From Shewanella amazonensis SB2B (lineage in GTDB: Bacteria; Pseudomonadota; Gammaproteobacteria; Enterobacterales; Shewanellaceae): a stretch of DNA of 64,000 nt. The notes under the pieces were generated by a model, which worked only from the letters and a program-made list of their open reading frames with translations, was not told the DNA's origin and made no database searches. Made by a program: the position numbers and the translations under genes. Location of the stretch: positions 3,980,501-4,044,500 of the forward strand of contig NC_008700.1 of assembly GCF_000015245.1 (NCBI RefSeq), in the 5' to 3' direction. This document shows positions 36,865 through 45,126 of this stretch, in pieces (within the stretch, counting starts at the first letter, position 1; each line of letters opens with the position of its first letter).

Positions 36865-38139
36865 ATGCACTCTGGAAATAGCAAGCCCAACGATATGGCG
36901 GTGGATGTGGTGATTATAGGGGCTGGTCCCTCCGGCGCTATAGCCGCCAGCCTGCTGCACAGGGCGGGTAAACGGGTGCTGGTGCTGGAACGTCAGCACT
37001 TCCCGCGCTTTTCCATCGGCGAAAGCCTGCTGCCCTGCTGCATGAACTTTATCGAAGAAGCGGGCATGTTGGAGGCGGTCAACGCCGCCGGTTTCCAATT
37101 CAAAAATGGCGCTGCGTTCCGTCGCAACGGCGCCTACACCACCTTTGACTTCACCGATAAGTTTACTCCAGGCCATGGCACCACCTTCCAGGTGCAGCGC
37201 GGCAGCTTCGACAAGTTGCTGGCCGACACCGCAGAGGCCCAGGGCGTGGAGATCCGTTACGGCCATACGGTTCAGAGCATAGACATCAGCGCCAAGCCCG
37301 GCCTCGTTGTCAGCACTGAAGCAGGCGACAGCTATCGGGTGGAAGCCGAATTTATGCTGGATGCCAGTGGTTTTGGCCGGGTGCTGCCACGGCTTTTGGA
37401 TCTGGAGCGCCCCTCCAACCTGCCGTCACGGATGGCGATTTTTACCCACGTTGAAGACAGGATCAGCGATGCCAATTTCGACCGTAATAAGATTCTGATA
37501 AGCGTGCATCCGGAACATCAGGACATCTGGTACTGGCTTATTCCCTTCAGCAACGGCCGCTGCTCTCTGGGTGTGGTGGCAGAGCCTCATCTGCTGGAAC
37601 GCCTCGATGGCAGCCTGGAAGACAAGCTGATGCAGGTGGTGCTCGAAGAGCCGGGCCTTAAAGAGCTCCTCAAAGATGCCGTAGTTGTGCAGCAGTGCGC
37701 CGAACTTAAAGGCTATTCGGCCAATGTAAGTCAGCTCGCCAGCAACAAGTTCGCTCTCTTGGGTAACGCTGGTGAGTTCCTCGACCCGGTGTTCTCCTCC
37801 GGGGTGACCATTGCCATGCAGTCCGCCTCACTCGCCGCCCGCACCTTGCTCAAGCAACTGAATGGCGGACAGGTCGACTGGGACAGCGAATATGCCAAGC
37901 CGCTGATGACAGGCGTGAACTGTTTCCGCACCTATGTGCAGGCTTGGTACGAAGGCACTTTCCAGGAAGTGATCTTCTTTGATGATCCCAACCCCACCAT
38001 CAAGCAAATGATTTGCTCCATCCTCGCCGGATACGCATGGGATACGGAAAACCCCTTCGTGAAAGAATCGCAAAGACGGCTGAATATGGTGGTAGAATTG
38101 TGCCGCGAAGCCAGGGCTGAGGCTCAAGGGAAGGCATAA
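36865..38139 (+). CDS. FAD-dependent halogenase-like oxidoreductase
   Basis: The 424-residue flavoprotein has the Rossmann motif IIGAGPSGAIAA (17-28) and LERQHFPRFSIGESLLP. It carries both landmarks of flavin-dependent halogenases: a Lys in FQFKNGAAF (Lys80, the position of the chloramine-forming Lys) and WYWLIP at 222-227, an exact match to WxWxIP. A geranylgeranyl-reductase-like oxidoreductase is the main alternative, since that group shares much of the fold. Halogenated aryl polyenes (xanthomonadins) are known, so ring halogenation is plausible. It is inserted between the apeM- and apeN-position genes, coupled on both sides. Confidence 0.82.
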   Translation: MHSGNSKPNDMAVDVVIIGAGPSGAIAASLLHRAGKRVLVLERQHFPRFSIGESLLPCCMNFIEEAGMLEAVNAAGFQFKNGAAFRRNGAYTTFDFTDKFTPGHGTTFQVQRGSFDKLLADTAEAQGVEIRYGHTVQSIDISAKPGLVVSTEAGDSYRVEAEFMLDASGFGRVLPRLLDLERPSNLPSRMAIFTHVEDRISDANFDRNKILISVHPEHQDIWYWLIPFSNGRCSLGVVAEPHLLERLDGSLEDKLMQVVLEEPGLKELLKDAVVVQQCAELKGYSANVSQLASNKFALLGNAGEFLDPVFSSGVTIAMQSASLAARTLLKQLNGGQVDWDSEYAKPLMTGVNCFRTYVQAWYEGTFQEVIFFDDPNPTIKQMICSILAGYAWDTENPFVKESQRRLNMVVELCREARAEAQGKA

Positions 38140-38807
38140 TGAAATTACGACTGCTGCTGACATTTTTAGTGCTTTTGGCCGCCACAGGCTGCACCCAGCT
38201 ATTGCTGCGCCAAACCTGTCTCGGCCTGTCCACCAACGTCAATTACTGTCTGGCGCCCCTCCCCGTGCAGGCCAGGGAACTCAGGGAAAAGCCAAATGCC
38301 CCAAAGCCGCAACGGGCTCCCAAGGCACCCGCAGCAACGCCAGCGCCAACAACGAAGAGTCAGAGTCAGAGTCAAAGCCAGACCCAGAAAGTCAGCATAG
38401 AAATTAATGGCAAACGCCACGAACTCTTAAGCCAGCTCGAACTCGATGGCCATCGCCTGTCGGTCGTAGGTCTGGCCCCCATGGGGCAACCGCTGTTTGA
38501 CGTAAGCTTTGATGGCAACCAATTGATAAGTGAGCAGAGTGTGCTGCTTGGTGACAATTTCCGCGCCGAGTACCTGATTGCCCTGCTGCAACTTATTTAT
38601 TGGCCCGAGCCAGCGCTCAATGCCGCCCTGTCGGGTGGGCTGGTGAGCGAACAAGCCTGTCCTCAGCGTCGATGCCGGGTACTGACATCACCGGAAGATG
38701 GCGGCATAGTGCACATCAGTTACAGTCATCAGGAACCCTGGCTCGCCACAGTAATACTGGAAATGCCTTCAGCCGGGATGAAGCTGAAAATTACGCCGCT
38801 TGCTTGA
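38139..38807 (+). CDS. DUF3261 outer-membrane lipoprotein (ApeN position)
   Basis: The 222-residue precursor has a lipobox AATGC (Cys18). It then has a Pro/Ala linker and a Ser-Gln stretch of SQSQSQSQTQ type (about 70-82), which splits the usual compact DUF3261 fold (VSIEINGKRHEL, LDGHRLSVVGLAPMGQPLF, ALSGG). This family is a constant member of aryl-polyene clusters and is thought to seat the pigment in the outer membrane. The start overlaps the preceding stop (TAATG). Confidence 0.83.
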   Translation: MKLRLLLTFLVLLAATGCTQLLLRQTCLGLSTNVNYCLAPLPVQARELREKPNAPKPQRAPKAPAATPAPTTKSQSQSQSQTQKVSIEINGKRHELLSQLELDGHRLSVVGLAPMGQPLFDVSFDGNQLISEQSVLLGDNFRAEYLIALLQLIYWPEPALNAALSGGLVSEQACPQRRCRVLTSPEDGGIVHISYSHQEPWLATVILEMPSAGMKLKITPLA

Positions 38808-38852
38808 CCAGGACAGGGGCATTTTCAGCTGTAAAGTTTAGGAAGAAACACA

Positions 38853-40058
38853 GTGACCCAGATAGCCATCACAGACACAGGTTTATGCACTCCCATTGGG
38901 ATGAGTGCAGCCGAGATCCTGCCTCGCCTCCTCGCGGGAGACACCAGTGGTATGGTGCTGCGTGCCGATCTGCTGGCAACTGGCCCCACCCTGGTGGGCG
39001 AAGTGGCGCAAGACTTACCACAACTGCCCGACGCCATGGCGCAGTTTGACTGTCGCAACAACCAATTGCTGCTGGCTGCTGCCATACAAATCGCCCCCAC
39101 GGTTGTCCAGGCTATCGCCAGTTTTGGCAAAGATCGCATCGGCGTTGTGCTCGGCACCTCCACCTCCGGCATTGCCAAGGGCGAAGAAGCCCTGGCCTAC
39201 CGGGCCGAGCACGGTAAATTCCCCGCCGATTATCATTACTTCCAGCAGGAGCTTGGCAGCACCAGCGACTTTTTACGTCAGTACTTTGAACTCGATGGTC
39301 CCTGCTACACACTCTCTACCGCCTGCTCATCCAGCGCCAAGGTATTTGCCAGCGCCAAGCGATTACTCAATGCCAATTTGTGCGACATGGTGATTGTGGG
39401 CGGCGTCGACAGCCTATGTCGCCTTACGGTCAATGGCTTCGATGCGCTGGAGTCGGTGTCCAAAGGCCACTGCAATCCCTTCAGCGCCAATCGCGATGGC
39501 ATCAACATTGGTGAGGGCGCAGCGCTCTTTACCCTGGTGCGCGGCGACGGCCCAGTGCTGCTCAGTGGCTGCGGCGAGTCCGGCGATGCCCACCATATCT
39601 CGGCGCCGCACCCCGAAGGACGCGGCGCTATCGACGCCATGGGCGCAGCGCTCAAAGACGCAGGCCTAAAGCCCGCCGACATCGATTACATTAACCTGCA
39701 CGGCACCGCCACGCCGAAAAACGATGCCATGGAGAGCCGCGCGGTTTGTGCCGTATTTGAAGGCCATTTGCCTCCCTGCAGTTCCACCAAGCCGCTCACC
39801 GGCCACGCCCTCGGTGCCGCAGGTGCTATCGAAGCCGCCTTTTGTGTATTGCTGCTGAGCGAAGGCAATCGCGCTCTGCCGCCTCAGGTGTGGGATGGCA
39901 TCGCCGACACCAACGACCCGCAATTACCTCTGGTTCCCATGCCGCATACGCAAGATCCCGGCAACGGTCACGATATCCGTCATGTGATGAGCAATTCTTT
40001 CGCCTTTGGCGGCAGTAACGCCAGTTTGATTTTCAGCCGTGGAGGCCAGCATGACTGA
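38853..40058 (+). CDS. apeO: Beta-ketoacyl-ACP synthase (ApeO)
   Basis: The 401-residue FabF-type ketosynthase has the complete triad Cys158 (STACSSS), His283 (HGTATPKND) and His318 (LTGHALGAAG). In this family ApeO with the chain-length factor ApeC forms the elongating KS:CLF pair. GTG start, GTGACCCAGATAGCC, 45 bases after the lipoprotein gene. Its stop overlaps the next gene. Confidence 0.9.
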   Translation: MTQIAITDTGLCTPIGMSAAEILPRLLAGDTSGMVLRADLLATGPTLVGEVAQDLPQLPDAMAQFDCRNNQLLLAAAIQIAPTVVQAIASFGKDRIGVVLGTSTSGIAKGEEALAYRAEHGKFPADYHYFQQELGSTSDFLRQYFELDGPCYTLSTACSSSAKVFASAKRLLNANLCDMVIVGGVDSLCRLTVNGFDALESVSKGHCNPFSANRDGINIGEGAALFTLVRGDGPVLLSGCGESGDAHHISAPHPEGRGAIDAMGAALKDAGLKPADIDYINLHGTATPKNDAMESRAVCAVFEGHLPPCSSTKPLTGHALGAAGAIEAAFCVLLLSEGNRALPPQVWDGIADTNDPQLPLVPMPHTQDPGNGHDIRHVMSNSFAFGGSNASLIFSRGGQHD

Positions 40059-40554
40059 CAAACTCTGGGATGGCGCGCCGCTTTCCAGCATTGACGTTGA
40101 AACCTTTTTGCCCCATCGCCGCCCCATGGTGCTGATTGACGAGGTGCTGGAGCACGGCCATGACAGCCTGCTCACCGCCACCCATATCAGCGACGCGAGT
40201 CCCTATTTTGATGAGGCGCTGGGCGGCGTGCCCAATTACGTGGGCATTGAGTACATGGCGCAAAGCATTGCAGCGCTCGCCGGGGTCGAAGCCACACTGC
40301 GCGGCGAGCCGATTCAGGTTGGATTTTTGCTGGGGTCGCGCAAGCTCTCCATGCCGCTTGCGGTGTTTGCCAGGGGCGAAACCTACACCACTGAAGTGAA
40401 ACGCCTCTATCAGGAAGACACTGGCCTTGCGGTATTCGACTGCCGCATTTTCCACGGCGCCACCCAAGTTGCCGAGGCCAACGTCAACGTGTTCCAGCCT
40501 CAGGACACAGACGCCTATATTCGTGAGAGCCAAGGCTCATCTACCCGTATCTAG
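40051..40554 (+). CDS. apeP: Hotdog-fold dehydratase subunit (ApeP)
   Basis: The 167-residue hotdog protein starts MTDKLWDGAPLSSIDVETFL. It has LPHRRPMVLIDEV and YVGIEYMAQSIAALAG, as in the ApeP/FabZ-like family (COG4706). It is the partner of ApeI in the dehydratase heterodimer. ATG 40051 overlaps the apeO stop; a start four codons earlier is possible but less natural. Confidence 0.87.
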   Translation: MTDKLWDGAPLSSIDVETFLPHRRPMVLIDEVLEHGHDSLLTATHISDASPYFDEALGGVPNYVGIEYMAQSIAALAGVEATLRGEPIQVGFLLGSRKLSMPLAVFARGETYTTEVKRLYQEDTGLAVFDCRIFHGATQVAEANVNVFQPQDTDAYIRESQGSSTRI

Positions 40555-40569
40555 CACAGGAGCATAATA

Positions 40570-41295
40570 ATGACTAAAAGAGTCCTGGTGACAGGTTCCA
40601 GCCGCGGCATTGGCAAAGCCATTGCCCTGCGCCTTGCATCTCAAGGCTATGATGTTGCAGTGCATTACCACTCAAACCTCACTGCTGCCGAAGCCACTGC
40701 CAGCGAAATTGCCGACCTCGGCGTGAAGGTGAGCCTGCTGAAATTTGATGTGGCCGACCGCGCTGCGGTGCGTGCCGCCATCGAGGCCGATATCGAGGCC
40801 AACGGCGCTTACTACGGCGTGGTGCTCAATGCCGGCATCAACCGCGACACCGCCTTCCCGGCCATGACCGATGATGATTGGGACAGCGTAATTCACACCA
40901 ACCTCGACGGCTTTTACAACGTGGTGCAGCCCACTGTGATGCCGATGATCCAAAGCCGCAAGGGCGGACGCATCATCACGCTGGCATCGGTATCCGGCAT
41001 TGCCGGTAACCGTGGTCAGGTAAACTACAGCGCCTCCAAGGCCGGGCTTATCGGCGCCACCAAGGCGCTGTCGCTGGAGCTGGCCAAGCGCAAGATCACC
41101 GTTAACTGCATCGCCCCCGGCCTGATTGAAACCGACATGGTGAGCGAATTCCCCAGCGAAATGGTCGACCAGCTGGTGCCGATGCGCCGCATGGGCAAGC
41201 CGGAAGAAATCGCTGCACTGGCGGGCTTTTTGATGTCCGATGATGCCGCCTACATTACCCGTCAGGTGATTTCGGTGAACGGAGGCATGCTGTGA
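40570..41295 (+). CDS. apeQ: 3-ketoacyl-ACP reductase (ApeQ, FabG-like)
   Basis: The 241-residue short-chain dehydrogenase has the NADPH-binding motif TGSSRGIGKAIAL, NAGINRD, catalytic Ser140 (ASVSG) and YSASK (Tyr153, Lys157). It reduces the beta-keto group in each polyene cycle. A purine-rich ribosome site (AGGAGCATAATA) precedes the ATG. It overlaps apeR by 4 bases. Confidence 0.92.
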   Translation: MTKRVLVTGSSRGIGKAIALRLASQGYDVAVHYHSNLTAAEATASEIADLGVKVSLLKFDVADRAAVRAAIEADIEANGAYYGVVLNAGINRDTAFPAMTDDDWDSVIHTNLDGFYNVVQPTVMPMIQSRKGGRIITLASVSGIAGNRGQVNYSASKAGLIGATKALSLELAKRKITVNCIAPGLIETDMVSEFPSEMVDQLVPMRRMGKPEEIAALAGFLMSDDAAYITRQVISVNGGML

Positions 41296-42524
41296 GCCGC
41301 CGGGTTGTGGTCACAGGCTTTGGCGGCATCAGCAGCCTTGGCCATGACTGGTCATCGATTGCGGCCAGCCTTAAGGCCATGCAAAACAAAGTGGTACGCA
41401 TGGACGAGTGGGACAGGTTCGATAATCTCAATACCCGCCTGGCGGCGCCCGTGACCGACTTTGAAGTACCAGCCCACTATTCGCGCAAGAAAATTCGCTC
41501 CATGGGACGGGTATCTTTGATGGCAACCCGCGCCAGTGAGCTGGCGCTGGAAGATGCAGGCCTGCTTGACAGCGACTTTCTGACCTCAGGGGACGTGGGC
41601 ATAGCCTACGGCTCGTCTACCGGCAGCACAGATCCCCTGATTGGCTTCGGCCGCATGCTGGATACAGGCGATATGTCCGGCATCGATGCCACCAGCTATA
41701 TCCGCATGATGGCACACACCACGGCGGTGAACGTAGGCGTGTATTTCGGTCTTCAGGGCCGCATTCATACCACTTCCAGCGCCTGCACCTCTGGCAGCCA
41801 GGGCATAGGTTACGCCTATGAAGCCATCAAGTACGGTATGCAAACCGCCATGTTGGCCGGTGGCGGCGAAGAGCTGTGTCCCAGCGAAGCCGTGGTGTTC
41901 GATACCCTGTTTGCCACCAGCACCAAAAACGATATGCCCGCGAGCACACCACGGCCGTTTGACAAGAATCGTGATGGTCTGGTGATAGGTGAAGGTGCCT
42001 GTACTCTCGTGCTGGAAGAAATGGAGCACGCCATGGCCCGCGGTGCCCATATTTATGCCGAGCTGGTTGGCTTTGGTACCAACAGCGACGGTCAGCATGT
42101 GACCCAGCCCAACGTAACCACCATGGAAGGGGCTATCCGTCTGGCACTGAAAGATGCCGCACTTACCGCCGATGCCATCGGCTATGTCAATGCCCACGGC
42201 ACCGCCACTGACAGAGGCGATGTGGCCGAAACCCGTGCCACCGCCGCCGTGTTCGGCAGCCGTATGCCCATTTCGTCGCTGAAGAGTTATACCGGCCACA
42301 CCCTGGGTGCCTGCGGCGCGCTGGAAGCCTGGTGCAGCATCATGATGATGAACGAGGGTTGGTTTGCGCCGACCATCAACCTGAACGATATCGACCCCGA
42401 CTGCGGCGAGCTCGACTATATCCGCGGCGAACTGCGCGAGCTTGAAACGGATTATGTGATGAGCAATAACTTCGCCTTCGGCGGCATCAACACCTCGCTG
42501 ATTTTTAAACGCTGGCGGGCATAG
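41292..42524 (+). CDS. apeR: Beta-ketoacyl-ACP synthase (ApeR)
   Basis: The second FabF-like ketosynthase of the cluster, 410 residues, has Cys165 (TTSSACTSGSQ), His302 (HGTATDRGD) and His336 (YTGHTLGACGALEA), all intact. In aryl-polyene systems ApeR is the separate ketosynthase thought to act at chain initiation or an early elongation step. GTG start, coupled to apeQ. A 390-residue antisense ORF over this gene is a shadow. Confidence 0.9.
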   Translation: MSRRVVVTGFGGISSLGHDWSSIAASLKAMQNKVVRMDEWDRFDNLNTRLAAPVTDFEVPAHYSRKKIRSMGRVSLMATRASELALEDAGLLDSDFLTSGDVGIAYGSSTGSTDPLIGFGRMLDTGDMSGIDATSYIRMMAHTTAVNVGVYFGLQGRIHTTSSACTSGSQGIGYAYEAIKYGMQTAMLAGGGEELCPSEAVVFDTLFATSTKNDMPASTPRPFDKNRDGLVIGEGACTLVLEEMEHAMARGAHIYAELVGFGTNSDGQHVTQPNVTTMEGAIRLALKDAALTADAIGYVNAHGTATDRGDVAETRATAAVFGSRMPISSLKSYTGHTLGACGALEAWCSIMMMNEGWFAPTINLNDIDPDCGELDYIRGELRELETDYVMSNNFAFGGINTSLIFKRWRA

Positions 42525-42558
42525 CGCAGCCAACTCCAACAGGACGACAGGAGAACAC

Positions 42559-43299
42559 ATGAAGAAAATTGCACTGATGTTATTACTCAGCATGGCTTGG
42601 TTACCGCAGGCCATGGCGGCCAAGGAATACACCAAGGCGGAATACATCGAGATCTTCAAAGGAAATAATGAGGTAGCCCAGCACAGAGCCATCGAGACTC
42701 TGGTGCTCACAGGCCTCAGCGATCCCGAGATTTTTGACCAAGTCGAGCAGCGACTCATTGAAAGCCTGCCCTATGCCACCGACAGGGATGGTGTGGATGA
42801 AAGCGCCTGGCTGATGAAAGCCCTCAGTTACTCAGGCAATCCCAAGTACGCTGCAACCCTTAAGAATATTGAGCAAGGTGACCATCACCGCAAAGTGCGT
42901 GGCTATGCCAAAAAGTCACTGGAGGAGTTACAGCGGTTTGAAATCTGGAATCCTGTGATCACCAACGCTGCCACCTTCACCGAAGGACAGAGCCAACGCA
43001 CCAATATGCTGGCCAATGGCCTCAAGAGTGACGATTTAGGGCTAATGGCCAGATCGGTGCGTTACATGGCCAATCAGCGCAATTCCGAGCCATTTTTGAT
43101 GGACATTATTGCCGCAGAACTGGAAACCCCACGCCTGCTGACTCAGGACAATGAATCCCAGGATGTATACGCCTGGTATGCCAAGGTGCTGGCGAGCAGT
43201 GGTGACGAAAAATACAAACCCCTGCTGCAAAAGCTGACCCTCAGCCCTTTCAAAAAAGTCGCCAAGCACACCAAAAAAGCGCTGGCACAATATTACTGA
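42559..43299 (+). CDS. Exported HEAT-like repeat protein ending the pigment cluster
   Basis: I do not recognise a named family. The 246-residue precursor has a signal peptide (about 1-20, LLLSMAWLPQAMA) and a helical, HEAT-like mature part. Two stretches of about 44 residues resemble each other: 82-124 (SAWLMKALSYSGNPKYAATL ... KVRGYAKKSLEEL) and 203-246 (YAWYAKVLASSGDEKYKPLL ... KVAKHTKKALAQYY). It starts 34 bases after apeR with a good ribosome site (ACAGGAGAACAC), so it is probably co-transcribed. A periplasmic scaffold role in pigment transfer is only a guess. Confidence 0.7.
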   Translation: MKKIALMLLLSMAWLPQAMAAKEYTKAEYIEIFKGNNEVAQHRAIETLVLTGLSDPEIFDQVEQRLIESLPYATDRDGVDESAWLMKALSYSGNPKYAATLKNIEQGDHHRKVRGYAKKSLEELQRFEIWNPVITNAATFTEGQSQRTNMLANGLKSDDLGLMARSVRYMANQRNSEPFLMDIIAAELETPRLLTQDNESQDVYAWYAKVLASSGDEKYKPLLQKLTLSPFKKVAKHTKKALAQYY

Positions 43300-43305
43300 A
43301 CGCTG

Positions 43306-44436
43306 TCATGGCGCGTCGCGCAGGCGCGCCATGATGTCTTCTATTTCCTGGCGTGATGCCTTCAGCGCCGCCACACAGCGTCCCTCCAATTTACCTGCTG
43401 CCACCATGCGCTCCAGCTCATCAAAGCACGCCGCCAGTGGCCAGGCGGCTTTATAGGGGCGTTGGCAACTTAAGGCATCAAAGATATCGGCCACTGTGAC
43501 GATTCTGGCTTCAATGGGTATCGCGTTGCTCTTTAACCCTCGGGGATAACCGCTGCCATCCAGATACTCGTGATGACACGCCACAATATTCAGCATGATC
43601 TGCGAATCGGGTACCTCACTTAAGCCAAAGTCACCCAAAATCTTGTGGATGATCTTTTCGCCCTTTTCTACGTGGGTTTGCATCAGGGCTCGCTCATCAG
43701 CATCCAGGGTTCCGGCTTTAAGAAGTACACGGTCCGGGATCCCAATTTTGCCCACATCATGGAGCGGAGCAAACAGCGCAATATGCTCAATTTGCTCATC
43801 ACTGAGCCCTTCTTCATCCGCTATAAATCTGGCAATCAACCTGGAATAAGCAGCCATTCTGTCTAAATGCGAACCGGTTTCGAAGTCACGTAAATCGGCA
43901 AAGTCGCGGGCCACCAGAGCCGATGCCTGAATGATACGCACCGCGTTGAGCTCGCTGCTCAGGGTCATATTGACCAGATTGGCATATAACAACATGTCCC
44001 GCTGTTTCCGGGTATCAAAGGCGCCCAGCCGGGAAGAATCAAAAAACAGAAATCCAATAAAATGGCCATTGTCGTACAAAGGGATCGTAAAAGAGGATTG
44101 GTATCCCTGCTGCAATAGCCACACCGAGTGAGGATTGTCTGGTGCTACCGTCGCGTGAATATTGTGGATCACCCGACACTCGGCAGCGCTGGCCAATTCA
44201 CTTAAAGACAGGCTGTCTTTCAGACGATATTGGTAGCCGTGAATGGCTTCGCCTCTGCGGGTACTGTTGATAAAGGTCTTCAGCAAATCGGTATTGGGAT
44301 CGTAGAGTGCGCAGGCTATACGGTCGACCTCTGGGTACGCCTCCAGCAGGCGGTCGTGGATGCGGGCGAGGCGGTCACTGGCACTACTTCCCTGTTGCCA
44401 CCAAATGGCAGGAATAGCCATGGCAGAATTGAACAT
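43306..44436 (-). CDS. GAF/HD-GYP cyclic-di-GMP phosphodiesterase
   Basis: The 376-residue cytoplasmic protein has a GAF-like sensor (about 20-165) and an HD-GYP domain (about 170-370). The metal residues are present: HD at 226-227 (LHDVGKIGIPD), HH at 288-289, and GYP at 296-298 in LDGSGYPRG. HD-GYP proteins hydrolyse cyclic-di-GMP to pGpG or GMP. The GAF ligand is unknown. It is a single-gene unit, convergent with the pigment cluster. An ATG six codons in (MAIPAIWW) is an alternative start. Confidence 0.9.
   Translation of the reverse strand: MFNSAMAIPAIWWQQGSSASDRLARIHDRLLEAYPEVDRIACALYDPNTDLLKTFINSTRRGEAIHGYQYRLKDSLSLSELASAAECRVIHNIHATVAPDNPHSVWLLQQGYQSSFTIPLYDNGHFIGFLFFDSSRLGAFDTRKQRDMLLYANLVNMTLSSELNAVRIIQASALVARDFADLRDFETGSHLDRMAAYSRLIARFIADEEGLSDEQIEHIALFAPLHDVGKIGIPDRVLLKAGTLDADERALMQTHVEKGEKIIHKILGDFGLSEVPDSQIMLNIVACHHEYLDGSGYPRGLKSNAIPIEARIVTVADIFDALSCQRPYKAAWPLAACFDELERMVAAGKLEGRCVAALKASRQEIEDIMARLRDAP
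43307..43333. terminator. hairpin at the convergent end of two operons
   Basis: A perfect 9-bp GC-rich dyad (CATGGCGCG / CGCGCCATG, 9-base loop) lies within the last codons of the HD-GYP gene, 8 bases after the preceding plus-strand stop. It lacks a T-tract, so intrinsic termination is uncertain. No better terminator separates the two converging units. Confidence 0.35.
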
Positions 44437-44598
44437 ATACCAATCCCTGTAGAGAACGAACTCACAGAATAACTATAGGACGCAGTCCATAGGACGGGCC
44501 TGTTCAATGCCAAAAAAGAGCGCTCTGTCACGATAATTGCATTTCTCAATTCATCAGATTACTCTTTATGAACTTTTTCTAATTGAAATGAGGTTAGC

Positions 44599-44916
44599 AT
44601 GCTGCACTCTATGCTCGCCAGATTATCCGGCAGCGCTCAGCCCGCCGAATGCTGGCAACTGGTGAAACATGGCGCCACCCTGGTGGATGTCAGAAGTCCG
44701 GCGGAATTTGCCCAGGGCCATCTGCCCCAGGCACTCAACATCCCCCTGGATACGCTGGAACACTGGCAATCGGCTCAGGCCGATAAGGCCGTGCCGCTGG
44801 TGCTCTATTGCGGCGCCGGTATTCGCGCCCAAAAAGGATGCGACATCCTCAGAGCCAAGGGGTTCAGCTCTGTGATCAATGGCGGCGCCATCAAGGATTT
44901 ACTGGCGGGCGCTTAA
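44599..44916 (+). CDS. Rhodanese-like sulfurtransferase
   Basis: The 105-residue single-domain rhodanese has VDVRSPAEFAQGHLPQALNIP (CH2A-like) and the active-site loop LYCGAGIRAQKG, with Cys as persulfide carrier. It has no signal peptide, so it is cytoplasmic, nearer GlpE than exported PspE. The ATG follows a GAGGTT ribosome site. A small ORF follows within 4 bases. Confidence 0.88.
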   Translation: MLHSMLARLSGSAQPAECWQLVKHGATLVDVRSPAEFAQGHLPQALNIPLDTLEHWQSAQADKAVPLVLYCGAGIRAQKGCDILRAKGFSSVINGGAIKDLLAGA

Positions 44917-44919
44917 GCC

Positions 44920-45126
44920 ATGACAACACAGACGCCCAAAACTCCAATTCCCGGGTTTGCCTTCAGCACGGGGCGCAACGCCTCAAGAAAGGTACGTTAC
45001 GTGGAGTACAGTCAGACTGAGCAGGGTTGTGCCATGTGCCGCCCCATGCTGGCCGACGGCGATAAAAAAATGCCCCTCAAACAGGAGGGGCAAAAACAGG
45101 ATGATGAGAAGGAAAGTCGGGATTAA
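44920..45126 (+). CDS. Small hypothetical ORF after the rhodanese gene
   Basis: The 68-residue frame begins 4 bases after the rhodanese stop and carries CAMC in a short basic context (RYVEYSQTEQGCAMCRPM). The CxxC pair next to a sulfurtransferase gene is suggestive. However, the last 20 codons run through the azoR terminator hairpin and are Lys/Gln/Glu-rich low complexity, and the ribosome site is weak. It may be a real small gene or a chance frame. Confidence 0.35.
   Translation: MTTQTPKTPIPGFAFSTGRNASRKVRYVEYSQTEQGCAMCRPMLADGDKKMPLKQEGQKQDDEKESRD
45064..45096 (-). terminator. rho-independent terminator of azoR
   Basis: An 8-bp stem (TGCCCCTC / GAGGGGCA, loop 6) lies 27 bases past the azoR stop. 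It has seven T residues on the minus strand and a shorter A/T balance on the plus strand, so it works mainly for azoR. Confidence 0.8.

Noticed and set aside
41586..42758. 390-residue minus-strand ORF opposite apeR
   Set aside because: Antisense shadow caused by GC-rich third positions; the forward ketosynthase has all catalytic residues.
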